DNA from: Gemmatimonas phototrophica
GTDB lineage: Bacteria; Gemmatimonadota; Gemmatimonadetes; Gemmatimonadales; Gemmatimonadaceae
Length of the DNA stretch: 64,000 nt
Assembly: GCA_945869195.1 (NCBI GenBank)
Contig: CAMBNV010000009.1
Span: 45,747 to 109,746 of the forward strand
Direction of reading: 5' to 3'
Shown here: piece by piece, positions 33,511 through 42,118 of the stretch
Layout: every line of letters starts with the position of its first letter
Numbering within the stretch: position 1 is the first letter of the stretch
Notes under the pieces: generated by a model
What the model saw: only the letters and a program-made list of their open reading frames with translations
Told to the model about the DNA's origin: nothing
Database searches by the model: none
Position numbers and translations under genes: made by a program

Positions 33511-35771
33511 TACACCAGTGAGATGTTGCGCCCCGGGTTGGCTGCGAAGCTCTTGATCCGGCTGGCGGAGTCGAAGTAGCGCACATCGCCCAGATTGTCG
33601 CCGCGCAACGTCAGTTCGTGCAGGACGTTCCCGACGACCCACTGCGCCCCGACGCTCAGGTTCAGTAGCGTGTAGGCATCCGTCGCGACATCGACGCTCC
33701 CGCCGGTCACGCGGTCCTGTGCGAACGCATGGCGCGCATCGGCCGAGGCGGAGAACCGGCCCCGCTCCCACCGCAGTCCAGCCCCTACCCGCGCCGGCGG
33801 CATGAACGGAAGCACACCACCTGACGTGAACTCGCCGCGCACGAGGTCACCCATGGCGGTCGCCACGATCGACGCGCCGAGCCGCGTCTCGATCATGCCC
33901 TCGACGCCGGTCAGCTGCGCATCGTCCTGCGTGAACCGGTTGAGTGGGACGAGATCACCGTCCACCAGCGTGTCGCCGACGATGTCGGGTGTCACGTAGT
34001 TGGCGACGCGATTCACATAGACCGAGACTTGGGCGGTCACTCGTGACGAGCGGGCCCGGACGATCGCCTCCGCTCCCGAACTCGTTTCGGCCTCGAGCGC
34101 GGCGTTGCCGACATCATAGGTGCCGGCCGCAGCATGGAACGCGTTGGAGTAGAGCTCTTCGACCGTGGGCGCGCGGAATGCGCGCGCCACTGACCCACTC
34201 ACCGTGAAGACCGACGCGATCGGCACGTTAATGCCGAGCGACCCGGAGACATTACTGAAGTCGGTCGTACGTCCGGGACCGAACTTCGGGTCTCCGGTGC
34301 GCGACACGATGGAGTAGTTGTCCCAACGCGCGCCGAACTGCAGTTGCGCCTCTCCCTCGTGGTCGGCGTCGTCACGACCGTCCGCCTTCAGGTGCAGTGG
34401 CAGTTCCTGGAACACGAACGCACCGATCCCGCTCGAGTTGGCAGCCGGCGTGAGCGCCTCCTCACCGATCGCCGCGTACTGCTTGAAGAGCCCCTGAACG
34501 CCGACCGCACCCTTGAAGTGCCCAAAGGCCGTGGTCGCCTGTCCGTTGAGCGTCTGAGTGCGGAGCTGGAAGTTCGTGCCGATCGCGCCGTCGGATTCGA
34601 CCTCGTCGTGCGAGTAGTCCTGCGCAGTCGTCTCGATCCGCACGTACGGGAGTGACGCACGCGGCAGCTGGATGCCACTCCGTGCACTGACCATCGTGCG
34701 GCGGCCATCGATGCGGATCCCGGCTTCGGGGTCACCAGGGGCCGAGGGGATACCGTAGTTGAAGTCGTACGCCTTGATGGCGAGACCCGCGTTCGCCCGC
34801 TCGCCGACATAGCCGTAGCCCAGCGACCCGTTGATCGTGCGCGCATCGGTGCCGCTGAGCGAGGCCGCGCCGCCGGTGCGGAGCGACCCCATGTCGCGCC
34901 AACCCGCGCGTGCGGACAGCGCGCCACGGGTGCCAAGCGCCGTCGTGATCCCCGCGCTCACGGCGCCGCCCGGGGTCACCGTCTCGCTCTGCGAGCCGAT
35001 CCTCCCCTCCAGATGCGTTGGAACCGACGTGGGGATGTCGTTCGAGACGACGTTCACCACGCCACCGAGCGCGTTGTTGCCATACAGCAGCGAGGCCGGT
35101 CCGCGCACGACTTCGACGCGTTGAGCCGCGAGTGGGTCGACCGAGACCGTGTGGTCGCCCGCCGACGATGCGAGATCGCCCGATCGATCGCCATCCTGCA
35201 GGACGAGGATGCGGTCACCCGTCAGGCCGCGGATCACGGGCATAGTCGCCGCGGGGCCATTGAATCGTTGGCTCACCCCAGGCTCCTGCACGAGCGTGGA
35301 CGCGATGGTCGACCCGAGCGACCGTGAGAGTGCGCGACCGGAGAGTTCCACCGCCGCCTGCGTGAGTCGATCGGTCTCGGTGCCCGTTGGCGACGCGCTG
35401 ACGATCACCGAACTGAGTCGGAGCGGCGTCGGGATCATCGCGATCCGCACGCGCACGTCCTCGCCGTCGGCCAGCACGCGTACCACGCGGTGCCCCGGCG
35501 CGTAGCCGATCAGCGTCACGCTCAGGTGATACTCACCAGCCGGAAGTCCGCGCAGGACGAACTCACCCTGCGCATTGGTGGTGGTGGACCGCGCGACCTC
35601 GGCGACGATCACATGGGCGTTGGCGAGGGGGGCACCGGCAGAGTCGACCACCGTGCCGAGTACGGCGGGGGAGATGCCGAAACTCCGCGCGGCCAGTGCG
35701 GTGCTTGGTGACAAGAAGAGGAGAAGCAACGCCCACACGGGGGCGCGGCGCAACGACCTGATGATGTGCAT
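33495..35771 (-). CDS. TonB-dependent outer-membrane receptor
   Basis: 758 residues. Signal peptide, then a CarboxypepD_reg domain (VLGTVVDSAGAPLANAHVIV...LRGLPAGEYHLSVTLIGY), a plug domain (PGVSQRFNGPAATMPVIRGLTGDRILVLQDG; VEVVRGPASLLYGNNALGGVVN), and a beta-barrel ending in the typical terminal Phe (LVYQVQF). The MPVIRGL-x-GDRI-x-x-x-x-D pattern resembles copper/zinc-type receptors. It lies downstream of a small Cys/His protein, which supports metal uptake, but the ligand is not proven. The stop overlaps the chimeric pseudogene by 16 bp. Confidence 0.88.
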   Translation of the reverse strand: MHIIRSLRRAPVWALLLLFLSPSTALAARSFGISPAVLGTVVDSAGAPLANAHVIVAEVARSTTTNAQGEFVLRGLPAGEYHLSVTLIGYAPGHRVVRVLADGEDVRVRIAMIPTPLRLSSVIVSASPTGTETDRLTQAAVELSGRALSRSLGSTIASTLVQEPGVSQRFNGPAATMPVIRGLTGDRILVLQDGDRSGDLASSAGDHTVSVDPLAAQRVEVVRGPASLLYGNNALGGVVNVVSNDIPTSVPTHLEGRIGSQSETVTPGGAVSAGITTALGTRGALSARAGWRDMGSLRTGGAASLSGTDARTINGSLGYGYVGERANAGLAIKAYDFNYGIPSAPGDPEAGIRIDGRRTMVSARSGIQLPRASLPYVRIETTAQDYSHDEVESDGAIGTNFQLRTQTLNGQATTAFGHFKGAVGVQGLFKQYAAIGEEALTPAANSSGIGAFVFQELPLHLKADGRDDADHEGEAQLQFGARWDNYSIVSRTGDPKFGPGRTTDFSNVSGSLGINVPIASVFTVSGSVARAFRAPTVEELYSNAFHAAAGTYDVGNAALEAETSSGAEAIVRARSSRVTAQVSVYVNRVANYVTPDIVGDTLVDGDLVPLNRFTQDDAQLTGVEGMIETRLGASIVATAMGDLVRGEFTSGGVLPFMPPARVGAGLRWERGRFSASADARHAFAQDRVTGGSVDVATDAYTLLNLSVGAQWVVGNVLHELTLRGDNLGDVRYFDSASRIKSFAANPGRNISLVYQVQF

Positions 35772-35899
35772 GATCGTGATCTCGTGAGTCCATGGTCGGT
35801 GTCGCGACCGCTCCGGACGTTCCGGGCGACCCGATCACCTCGACTGAGGCGCGCGCGGGAATGCGCGGCGCCCGACCGGGCCCTTGTGGGCTCGGTGAC

Positions 35900-36292
35900 T
35901 CAGACCGTCGGCGGACCGCGGGGGTGGGGCGATCCGCGCAGCGCGAGAGGATGGGCTCCCAGCCCGTCATCGAACGGCGTCGGCGCGGTCGCCAACGTGA
36001 GGCGCGCGGGGATGAATCCCGGCGCGACCTTGCCGCCAAAGGTCGCCGAGACGACCTGACAGAGCTGACACACCTCTAGATCGTGCTGCGGAGGGCAGGT
36101 CGTATCCTGCGCGTCCTCCCAGTGGGCCACGATCGCATCGGAGTGCTCCGTCAGCGCATCGGCGACGGGGGCTGCGGCGATCACGAAGGCGTGAACCGCG
36201 AGCCAGCTCCCGATGATCAGGCGCACGAACCGCGACCGCCCTCGGGCGGTCGCGGTCCAGCGGGCGCTCAACACGTCTTGCGGCATCGTCAC
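35900..36292 (-). CDS. Small exported Cys/His protein, DUF2946-like
   Basis: 130 residues or fewer. An N-terminal hydrophobic segment (LIIGSWLAVHAFVIAAAP) is followed by a short domain with CPPQHDLEVCQLCQ (three Cys, one His) and a Pro/Arg-rich tail. Small proteins of this type are often found next to TonB receptors for copper or zinc. The start may be GTG 36292 or ATG 36286. It precedes the receptor on the same strand by about 128 bp and is likely co-transcribed. Confidence 0.55.
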   Translation of the reverse strand: MTMPQDVLSARWTATARGRSRFVRLIIGSWLAVHAFVIAAAPVADALTEHSDAIVAHWEDAQDTTCPPQHDLEVCQLCQVVSATFGGKVAPGFIPARLTLATAPTPFDDGLGAHPLALRGSPHPRGPPTV

Positions 36293-36499
36293 AGGGTGAA
36301 TGAGTAATCTCGGACGCCAGAATACGGAATGGCGCCGTCGTAGCCGACATTCCTCTACGGGACAGGAATTTCAATCGGGGTCGGACGCGTATACCGCCCG
36401 ATCGCCGACCGCGCGCGCACCGACGAACGGGTCGCGGTGGGACCATGGCGCACGCCGTGTGCGGCCTGAATCGACCGTGGCGACGCGCACACCGGCCTG

Positions 36500-36829
36500 C
36501 TATACCGGTGCCTGCTGTTGGGAATCTCCCGTCGCCTCTCTATTTTTTTCCTCCCCGATCCACACTCCCAGCCACTCCGGCAGGTTGCCACTCATCTCGA
36601 TCATATCATCGAAGTAGACAAGCCCTTTCTCTTCGAGCGCGACTACGAGGGTCCCGAGCGCCTCTTCGTCGTAGATCGGGCCGACGGCGATCACGCCACC
36701 TTCCACCCGAAATTCCTCAGAGGTAAGGTTGAGCCAGCGGTCCACTGATTCCCGCGTCAACTGCGCCTGCTCAAAGGCTCGACGGCGAATGATCAGCGTG
36801 GGGGCGTTATGGCTAAGCGAGAGTGGCAT
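36500..36829 (-). CDS. Small hypothetical protein
   Basis: About 109 residues (from ATG 36829, MPLSLSHNAP). Soluble and acidic, with FEQAQLTRESVDRWLNLTSEEF and GPIYDEEALGTLVVALEEKGLVYFDDMIEMSGNLPEWLGVW. No known family recognised. The helical and acidic content suggests a binding partner role. Divergent from mnmG with about 47 bp between the starts. Confidence 0.6.
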   Translation of the reverse strand: MPLSLSHNAPTLIIRRRAFEQAQLTRESVDRWLNLTSEEFRVEGGVIAVGPIYDEEALGTLVVALEEKGLVYFDDMIEMSGNLPEWLGVWIGEEKNREATGDSQQQAPV

Positions 36830-36876
36830 GGGAGGGGTTGGGTCGAGGACGCAGCGCAATGCAATAGATTATCCGC

Positions 36877-38793
36877 GTGTCACACTCTGGGCAGGACTTT
36901 GACGTCATCGTGATCGGCGGCGGACACGCCGGAACCGAGGCGGCCGTCGCGTCGGCACGGCGCGGGGCGCGGGTCGCCCTGCTCACGACCGCGCTCGAGA
37001 CGATTGGCCAACTCTCCTGCAATCCCGCCATCGGCGGGATTGCCAAGGGGACGGTGGTCCGTGAGATCGACGCGCTGGGGGGAGTTATGGGCCGAGCAGC
37101 GGACCTCGCCACGATCCAGTTCCGGATGCTCAATCGGGGGAAGGGCCCCGCGGTCTGGGCGCCGCGTGCGCAGGTGGACCGCGGACTCTATCGGCGCGCC
37201 GTGCGGCGATTGGTCGAGGCGCAACCAACGCTGGTGACGCTCCAGGGAACCGTCGCCCATCTCCTGATCGGGGCTGGGGGAGTTGTCGAGGGGGTAGAGA
37301 CCACCGAAGGCCAGCGCCTGAGGGCGCGCGCGGTCGTCATCGGCACCGGGACCTTCTTGCGCGGCCGCATTCACATCGGCACGACGCTCTCGATGAGCGG
37401 GGGCCGCGCCGGCGAAGCGGCCACCACCGCCCTCGCGGAGCAGTTCGCAGACTTTGGGCTCACCACGGCGCGCTTCAAGACGGGGACACCGCCCCGAATC
37501 GACGGTCGCTCCGTCGATTATTCGCTTCTTGCGCGGCAGGACAGTGAGATCGAGGATTTCGATTTCTCTTGGTCGGCCTTCTGGCCCACCCCGCGGCGAC
37601 AGGGCCGTGACACCCGCCATCCAGCACAGCTCCCCTGCTGGATTACCTTCGCTGGTGCCGACGTGAAGGCGCTCGTCCAGGAACGGCTCCACGAGTCGGC
37701 GATGTACGGCGGAGCGATTGGGGCGCGCGGACCGCGCTACTGCCCGAGCATCGAGGATAAGATCGTGCGCTTTGCCGAGGCGGAGCGCCACCAGATCTTC
37801 CTCGAGCCCGAGGGCCTCGACACGGCCGAGCTCTACGTGAACGGCCTCTCCACCTCGCTTCCAGCCGAGGTGCAGCGTGAGATGCTCCGCGCGATCCCTG
37901 GTCTCGAACAGGCGGTGATGACGCGTGCAGGCTATGCGATCGAGTACGACTATGTCCCACCCACCCAGCTCCATCCCACACTGGCAACGCGCGCGCTCCC
38001 TGGACTTTTCCTCGCCGGCCAGGTCAATGGCACCACGGGATACGAGGAGGCCGGAGGGCAGGGCGTGGTGGCCGGACTCAACGCCGCCGCCCATGCCCTC
38101 GACATCGCGCCCGTCGTGCTCGGCCGGGAAAGCTCGTATCTCGGCGTCCTGGTCGACGATCTCGTGACGCGCGGTGTCGACGAACCCTATCGCCTCTTCA
38201 CCTCGCGCTCCGAGTTTCGGCTCACTGTGCGGCAGGACAACGCGCTGGGCCGCCTCAACCCGACCGCCCTCGCCCTCGCGCTCCTCACCGAAGACGAACG
38301 CGCCAGCGCCGATGTCCGCCTGGCGGATGAGGGGCGGGCGACCACCCTTGCCGAGGAAACGACCATCTTTCCGGCACAGGCGGTCGACGTCCTCGCGCAG
38401 GCGGGCGAGCGCGCGCTTGCCCACGGCGTGCCAATCATTGAGATCGCGCGACGTCAAAAAGTATCACTTCGTGACTTATTCACCGCGCGCGCCGTCGGCG
38501 GCGACCTACACCGCGAGGCGGTCGTCACGGCCGATCTCGAGATCAAGTACTCCGGCTACTTCGTCCGAGAGCGCCGAGCCGCCGAACGGCTGCGGCGCAT
38601 GGGTGGCGTTCTCCTTCCGGACATTCCGTACCTCTCGCTACGCACCATCAGTATCGAAGCGCGCCAGAAGCTGGCAGCCCGGCGGCCGGCGACGCTCGCA
38701 CAGGCCGCGTCGATTCCAGGCGTGAGTCCAGCCGATCTGCAGAACCTCGTCCTGGAGATCGCACGGTGGCGAGACGACGGATCGCCGCGGTGA
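36877..38793 (+). CDS. mnmG: tRNA uridine-5-carboxymethylaminomethyl modification enzyme MnmG
   Basis: FAD protein that, with MnmE, installs the cmnm5 group at wobble U34 of tRNAs. 638 residues, full length. FAD loop VIGGGHAGTEAA at residues 12-23, the Cys-containing CNPAIGGIAKG at 49-59, GTGTFLRG, FKTGTPPRI, the second Cys in GPRYCPSIEDK, and NGTTGYEEAGGQG. Start GTG at 36877. rsmG, its usual neighbour, is not downstream; instead a SIMPL-domain gene lies between mnmG and parA. mnmE itself begins at the right edge of the window. Confidence 0.95.
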   Translation: MSHSGQDFDVIVIGGGHAGTEAAVASARRGARVALLTTALETIGQLSCNPAIGGIAKGTVVREIDALGGVMGRAADLATIQFRMLNRGKGPAVWAPRAQVDRGLYRRAVRRLVEAQPTLVTLQGTVAHLLIGAGGVVEGVETTEGQRLRARAVVIGTGTFLRGRIHIGTTLSMSGGRAGEAATTALAEQFADFGLTTARFKTGTPPRIDGRSVDYSLLARQDSEIEDFDFSWSAFWPTPRRQGRDTRHPAQLPCWITFAGADVKALVQERLHESAMYGGAIGARGPRYCPSIEDKIVRFAEAERHQIFLEPEGLDTAELYVNGLSTSLPAEVQREMLRAIPGLEQAVMTRAGYAIEYDYVPPTQLHPTLATRALPGLFLAGQVNGTTGYEEAGGQGVVAGLNAAAHALDIAPVVLGRESSYLGVLVDDLVTRGVDEPYRLFTSRSEFRLTVRQDNALGRLNPTALALALLTEDERASADVRLADEGRATTLAEETTIFPAQAVDVLAQAGERALAHGVPIIEIARRQKVSLRDLFTARAVGGDLHREAVVTADLEIKYSGYFVRERRAAERLRRMGGVLLPDIPYLSLRTISIEARQKLAARRPATLAQAASIPGVSPADLQNLVLEIARWRDDGSPR

Positions 38794-38902
38794 CCCTGGC
38801 GTTCTCGTTGCGTCCGTTGGCCCCTAAGCGCCAACACCGAAGACGCCATCGAGCTGCCGCTGGTGATCGAATGCGCCGTGCGCCTGACGCGCAATTAAGT
38901 AC

Positions 38903-38908
38903 TATAAT
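38903..38908 (+). promoter_or_regulatory. Consensus -10 element before the SIMPL gene
   Basis: A perfect TATAAT lies in a locally AT-rich patch, 22 bp upstream of the start codon. The -35 region is weak, with no good hexamer at 16-18 bp. An aaggag ribosome site follows (38918-38923). Confidence 0.5.
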
Positions 38909-38929
38909 GATACTAATAAGGAGTTTTTC

Positions 38930-39679
38930 ATGCTGACCTGTCGCCGCCCCCGAGACGCCGCGCTCCTCCTGCTCCTTGCCGCTGCGCCAGTCACGGCTCA
39001 GGGCACCGCCGGTCTTCCTGCCGCGACCGCTCCACCACGCATCGTGACCATCGCGACCGAGGAGGTGGAGATTGCACCCGACCGCGCGGTACTCACCTTC
39101 ACCGTCGAGACGCGCAGCCGCACGGCGGCGGCGGCGGGGACGGAGAACGCCAGGATCCAGGCCGCGGTGCTCGACACACTGCGCCGCGTGGGCATCGCCT
39201 CCGCTCAACTCCGAACGCAGGGGGTGAGCATCAGTCCGGAGTACCAGTATCCGCGCGAAGGAGGCCGCCCAACCGTCATCGGCTATCAGGCACAGAACAG
39301 CATTCAGGTCGAAGTCCGGCAAATTTCTCTCATCGGTACCGTAATCGACGCTGGACTCTCTCGAGGCGCGTCAGATGTTGGCGGACTTCGGTTTTTCGCG
39401 GCCAGCACCGAGTCGGCTACCCGCGAGGCGCTCAGAAAAGCCGTCCTGCGTGCTCGCGCCGACGCCGACGCTATCGCGGAAGCCGCAGGTGGGCGGATTG
39501 GCGCGGTGATCGAAATCATCGCGAGCCCCATCTCGGCCGCCCCAGTTTTTCGAGAACTGGCTCTCGCCCTGGCCGCCCGGGCCGAAGCGGGTGCCGACGT
39601 GACGACGCCTATCGAATCTGGCGTCCTTAAGGTGGTCGTCTCGGTTGAGGCTCGCTTTAGCTTCGTTTTGCGACAATAG
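38930..39679 (+). CDS. SIMPL-domain (DUF541) periplasmic protein
   Basis: 249 residues, Sec signal (RDAALLLLLAAAPVTAQG), then a single SIMPL domain: VEIAPDRAVLTFTVETRS, LRRVGIASAQLRTQGVSISPEY, YQAQNSIQVEVRQI, and SRGASDVGGLRFFAAST. The family (E. coli YggE-like) is linked to envelope or oxidative stress. ATG at 38930 with a strong ribosome site. It sits between mnmG and parA, where rsmG is usual. Confidence 0.88.
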   Translation: MLTCRRPRDAALLLLLAAAPVTAQGTAGLPAATAPPRIVTIATEEVEIAPDRAVLTFTVETRSRTAAAAGTENARIQAAVLDTLRRVGIASAQLRTQGVSISPEYQYPREGGRPTVIGYQAQNSIQVEVRQISLIGTVIDAGLSRGASDVGGLRFFAASTESATREALRKAVLRARADADAIAEAAGGRIGAVIEIIASPISAAPVFRELALALAARAEAGADVTTPIESGVLKVVVSVEARFSFVLRQ

Positions 39680-39695
39680 GAGAGCGGGGCTCCAG

Positions 39696-39711
39696 TTTTT
39701 CACGTGAAACA
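39696..39711. promoter_or_regulatory. parS: parS-like site (15 of 16 match)
   Basis: TTTTTCACGTGAAACA differs from the universal parS TGTTTCACGTGAAACA only at position 2. It starts 38 bp before the perfect copy. Confidence 0.85.
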
Positions 39712-39733
39712 GAGCCACTTTCCGACTTCTTGT

Positions 39734-39749
39734 TGTTTCACGTGAAACA
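39734..39749. promoter_or_regulatory. parS: parS centromere site (perfect)
   Basis: TGTTTCACGTGAAACA, an exact match to the chromosomal parS consensus, in the promoter region of parA. It is the ParB loading site for origin segregation, about 20 kb from the likely oriC. Confidence 0.96.
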
Positions 39750-39819
39750 CTGACTCTAGTCGAAGCGTGGTTGATTCGGTATATTCGCCGGTTCATCCAC
39801 GTTCCACCTCCGGAGCTCA

Positions 39820-40602
39820 GTGGCCCGTATCATCGCTATTGCCAATCAGAAGGGTGGCGTCGGAAAAACAACGACAACAGTCAACCTCTCCGCTTCCCTC
39901 GCCGCTGCAGAACAGCGCGTCCTGCTCGTCGACGGTGACCCGCAAGGAAATGCCTCAAGCGGCATGGGCCTCGTGCGGGACGAAATCGGCGAGACCGTCT
40001 ATGATGTGCTCCTCGATCCGGAGCGCATCGAGAGCGCGATTGTTCGCGGTGTGCAGTTCAAGCACCTCGACGTGCTGCCGTCGACGCCAGATCTGGCCGG
40101 AGCTGAAGTCGAGCTTGTTACGGAAACCGACCGGGAACTCGCAATGTGCCGAGCCCTAGAGCGCGTGAGAGATCGCTACGACTACATCCTCATCGACTGC
40201 CCTCCGTCCCTCGGCCTAATCACGATCAACATGCTCGCCGCAGCAGACGCCGTGTTGATTCCACTGCAGTGCGAGTACTACGCACTCGAGGGTCTTTCGC
40301 AGCTACTCAACACGGTCCATCTGGTGCAGCAGGGCGTGAACCCAAAACTCGGGATCGAGGGTGTTCTCCTGACGATGTACGACACTCGGCTGAACCTCTC
40401 GCGCCAGGTTGCCACCGACGCTCGTGAGTATTTCGGCGCGAAAGTCTTCGCTTCCGTTGTGCCACGAAACATCCGGCTTGCCGAGGCTCCTTCGTTCGGA
40501 AAGCCGATTATCCTCTATGATGTGGCGTCGGTCGGCGCCCAGGCCTATCTGGAAGTCGCGAAGGAATTGCTCGAAATTCACGCACCAAGAAAAAGTGTGT
40601 AA
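39820..40602 (+). CDS. parA: Chromosome-partitioning ATPase ParA (Soj)
   Basis: 260 residues. The deviant Walker A motif NQKGGVGKTTT is at residues 9-19, followed by VDGDPQGNASSG (Walker A'), LIDCPPSLGLI (Walker B) and AEAPSFGKPI near the end. It is a chromosomal-type ParA without an N-terminal helix-turn-helix. Start GTG at 39820. Preceded by two parS-type sites and followed by parB after about 110 bp of AT-richer sequence. Confidence 0.96.
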   Translation: MARIIAIANQKGGVGKTTTTVNLSASLAAAEQRVLLVDGDPQGNASSGMGLVRDEIGETVYDVLLDPERIESAIVRGVQFKHLDVLPSTPDLAGAEVELVTETDRELAMCRALERVRDRYDYILIDCPPSLGLITINMLAAADAVLIPLQCEYYALEGLSQLLNTVHLVQQGVNPKLGIEGVLLTMYDTRLNLSRQVATDAREYFGAKVFASVVPRNIRLAEAPSFGKPIILYDVASVGAQAYLEVAKELLEIHAPRKSV

Positions 40603-40711
40603 CTACTTTGTTCACAACAACTTACACTGCTTTACTGGGCGCGATTAGCTCCATCCGAATCCCTTTCCTTCTTCCATTAGATGCGTACACTATTTCACGC
40701 CTAGGGTGTTT

Positions 40712-41704
40712 ATGAGCGGTGACAAGACTCGGCGATTGGGGAGAGGGTTAGAGGCGCTACTGGCCCGGGCACCGAACCGGGCGGAGCAGCAAGAGGCGGC
40801 GGCGCGCGGCGCGGCGCGTGGGACTGGAGCGGGGGTGGCGCCTGGAGAAACCGGGGGGCGGCCCGCTACGGAGCCGACCTCAGCGCTGCGAGCAATTCCC
40901 CTTGGTCAGATCCGGCCGAACCCCCTCCAACCCCGAAAGGAGTTCCGACCGGAGGAACTCGCTGACCTCGAGGCCTCGCTCCGTGTGAGCGGGCTCCTGC
41001 AGCCCGTGACGGTGCGGCCCGCGCCGCGCGGCGGCGGCTTTGAGTTGATTGCTGGGGAACGGCGGTTCCGCGCGGCGCAACGACTCGGGTGGGCCGAAAT
41101 TCCCGCCATCGTCAAGGACGTCGATGATCGCCTGTTGCTCTCGCTCGCGATGGTCGAGAATCTGCAGCGCGCGGACCTCAATCCGATCGAAGAGGGCGAA
41201 GGGTACGAACAGCTGATTCGAGACTTCTCGCTCACGCAGCAGGAAGTCGCCGATATCGTCGGCAAAGACCGTTCGACGGTGGCAAACACGCTGCGCCTCC
41301 TCGCACTCCCCGCCACGGTGCGGCGGCTCGTCTGGGACGGTCAGCTCACGGTCGGTCACGCGCGCGCGCTCCTCGGTATCGGCGACGAGGCGGGCATCGC
41401 GGAGCTCGCTCGCGAAATCGTGGCGCAGGGGCTCTCTGTCCGAGAGGTGGAGCGCCGAGTCCGCGAGAGTGCGCAGAACGGCACGAAAAAGACTGGAACC
41501 GGCGGTGCAACGGCCGACGCCGGGGTCGCAGACAGGCGAAGCGCTGAAGTGCGACAGCTCGAGGATCAGCTCCGCAAACATCTTGGCACCGACGCCAAGA
41601 TCGTCCAGTCGGGAAAGGAGCGCGGTGAGCTCCGAATCCCGTTCTACAGTGGCGACGACTTCGAGCGCCTGCTCGACCTCCTCTTGGGCTCCAAACGTCT
41701 CTGA
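40712..41704 (+). CDS. parB: Chromosome-partitioning protein ParB (Spo0J)
   Basis: 330 residues. The N-terminal LGRGLEALLAR is the ParA-interaction motif. The CTPase/ParB-N domain has GERRFRAAQRLG (CTP-binding GERR) and AMVENLQRADLNPIEEGEGY. The helix-turn-helix SLTQQEVADIVGKDRSTVANTLRLL reads parS. The C-terminal dimer domain (EVRQLEDQLRKHLGTDAKI) is typical. ATG 40712; an upstream GTG (40706) is possible. The stop overlaps the next ATG (TGATG). Confidence 0.96.
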   Translation: MSGDKTRRLGRGLEALLARAPNRAEQQEAAARGAARGTGAGVAPGETGGRPATEPTSALRAIPLGQIRPNPLQPRKEFRPEELADLEASLRVSGLLQPVTVRPAPRGGGFELIAGERRFRAAQRLGWAEIPAIVKDVDDRLLLSLAMVENLQRADLNPIEEGEGYEQLIRDFSLTQQEVADIVGKDRSTVANTLRLLALPATVRRLVWDGQLTVGHARALLGIGDEAGIAELAREIVAQGLSVREVERRVRESAQNGTKKTGTGGATADAGVADRRSAEVRQLEDQLRKHLGTDAKIVQSGKERGELRIPFYSGDDFERLLDLLLGSKRL

Positions 41705-42093
41705 TGGCGCGCAAGCTCGGGCTGCCGCCACTCACCGACTCTAGCGCGCACGGACGAATACTCGATCCGTCCGCCGGGCCGCTCTACGTGCATATCCACC
41801 GCAAAAACGGGCTCGCGCATCGACGGTACGTGCTTACGATCTCCCAGGTTCGGATCTTGTCGATCGCGCTGTCGCGGCCGATGCTGGCGGTGTACCTGAT
41901 CGTCCTCCTCGTCGGGGGATGGATGGCTATGCGATCTGTTCAGGTGCCGCTTCTTCAGCGGCATGTTGCCCAGCTGACGAAAGACGCCGAACGCCTCGAC
42001 ACATTGACAGCGAGGCTCGTTGAGCTGCAAGCTCGGTACACGCAGGTTCAGCAAATGCTGGGTGCCGCGACAGGCGCGACGACCCCTCGCTGA
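41704..42093 (+). CDS. Single-pass membrane coiled-coil protein, LmdC-N-terminus-like
   Basis: 129 residues: about 55 cytosolic residues, one membrane segment (LAVYLIVLLVGGWMAM, 61-76), then a heptad-rich extracytoplasmic segment (LQRHVAQLTKDAERLDTLTARLVELQARYTQVQQML). The layout matches the N-terminal part of M23 peptidases that partner bactofilins, but here no LytM domain follows. The ATG overlaps the parB stop, and the bactofilin starts 25 bp after the stop. Likely a membrane anchor linking bactofilin (and perhaps ParB) to the envelope; inferred from context. Confidence 0.65.
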   Translation: MARKLGLPPLTDSSAHGRILDPSAGPLYVHIHRKNGLAHRRYVLTISQVRILSIALSRPMLAVYLIVLLVGGWMAMRSVQVPLLQRHVAQLTKDAERLDTLTARLVELQARYTQVQQMLGAATGATTPR

Positions 42094-42118
42094 TTACGCA
42101 GGCCCCTTAGGAGGCACG

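Noticed and set aside
36880..38457. 525-codon minus-strand open frame inside mnmG
   Set aside because: It is an antisense shadow of mnmG in GC-rich DNA. The plus-strand frame has complete MnmG motifs.
40603..40711. Additional parS or small ORF between parA and parB
   Set aside because: The gap is AT-richer, but the only tttcacg stretch lacks the palindromic second half, and no ORF with a ribosome site was found.
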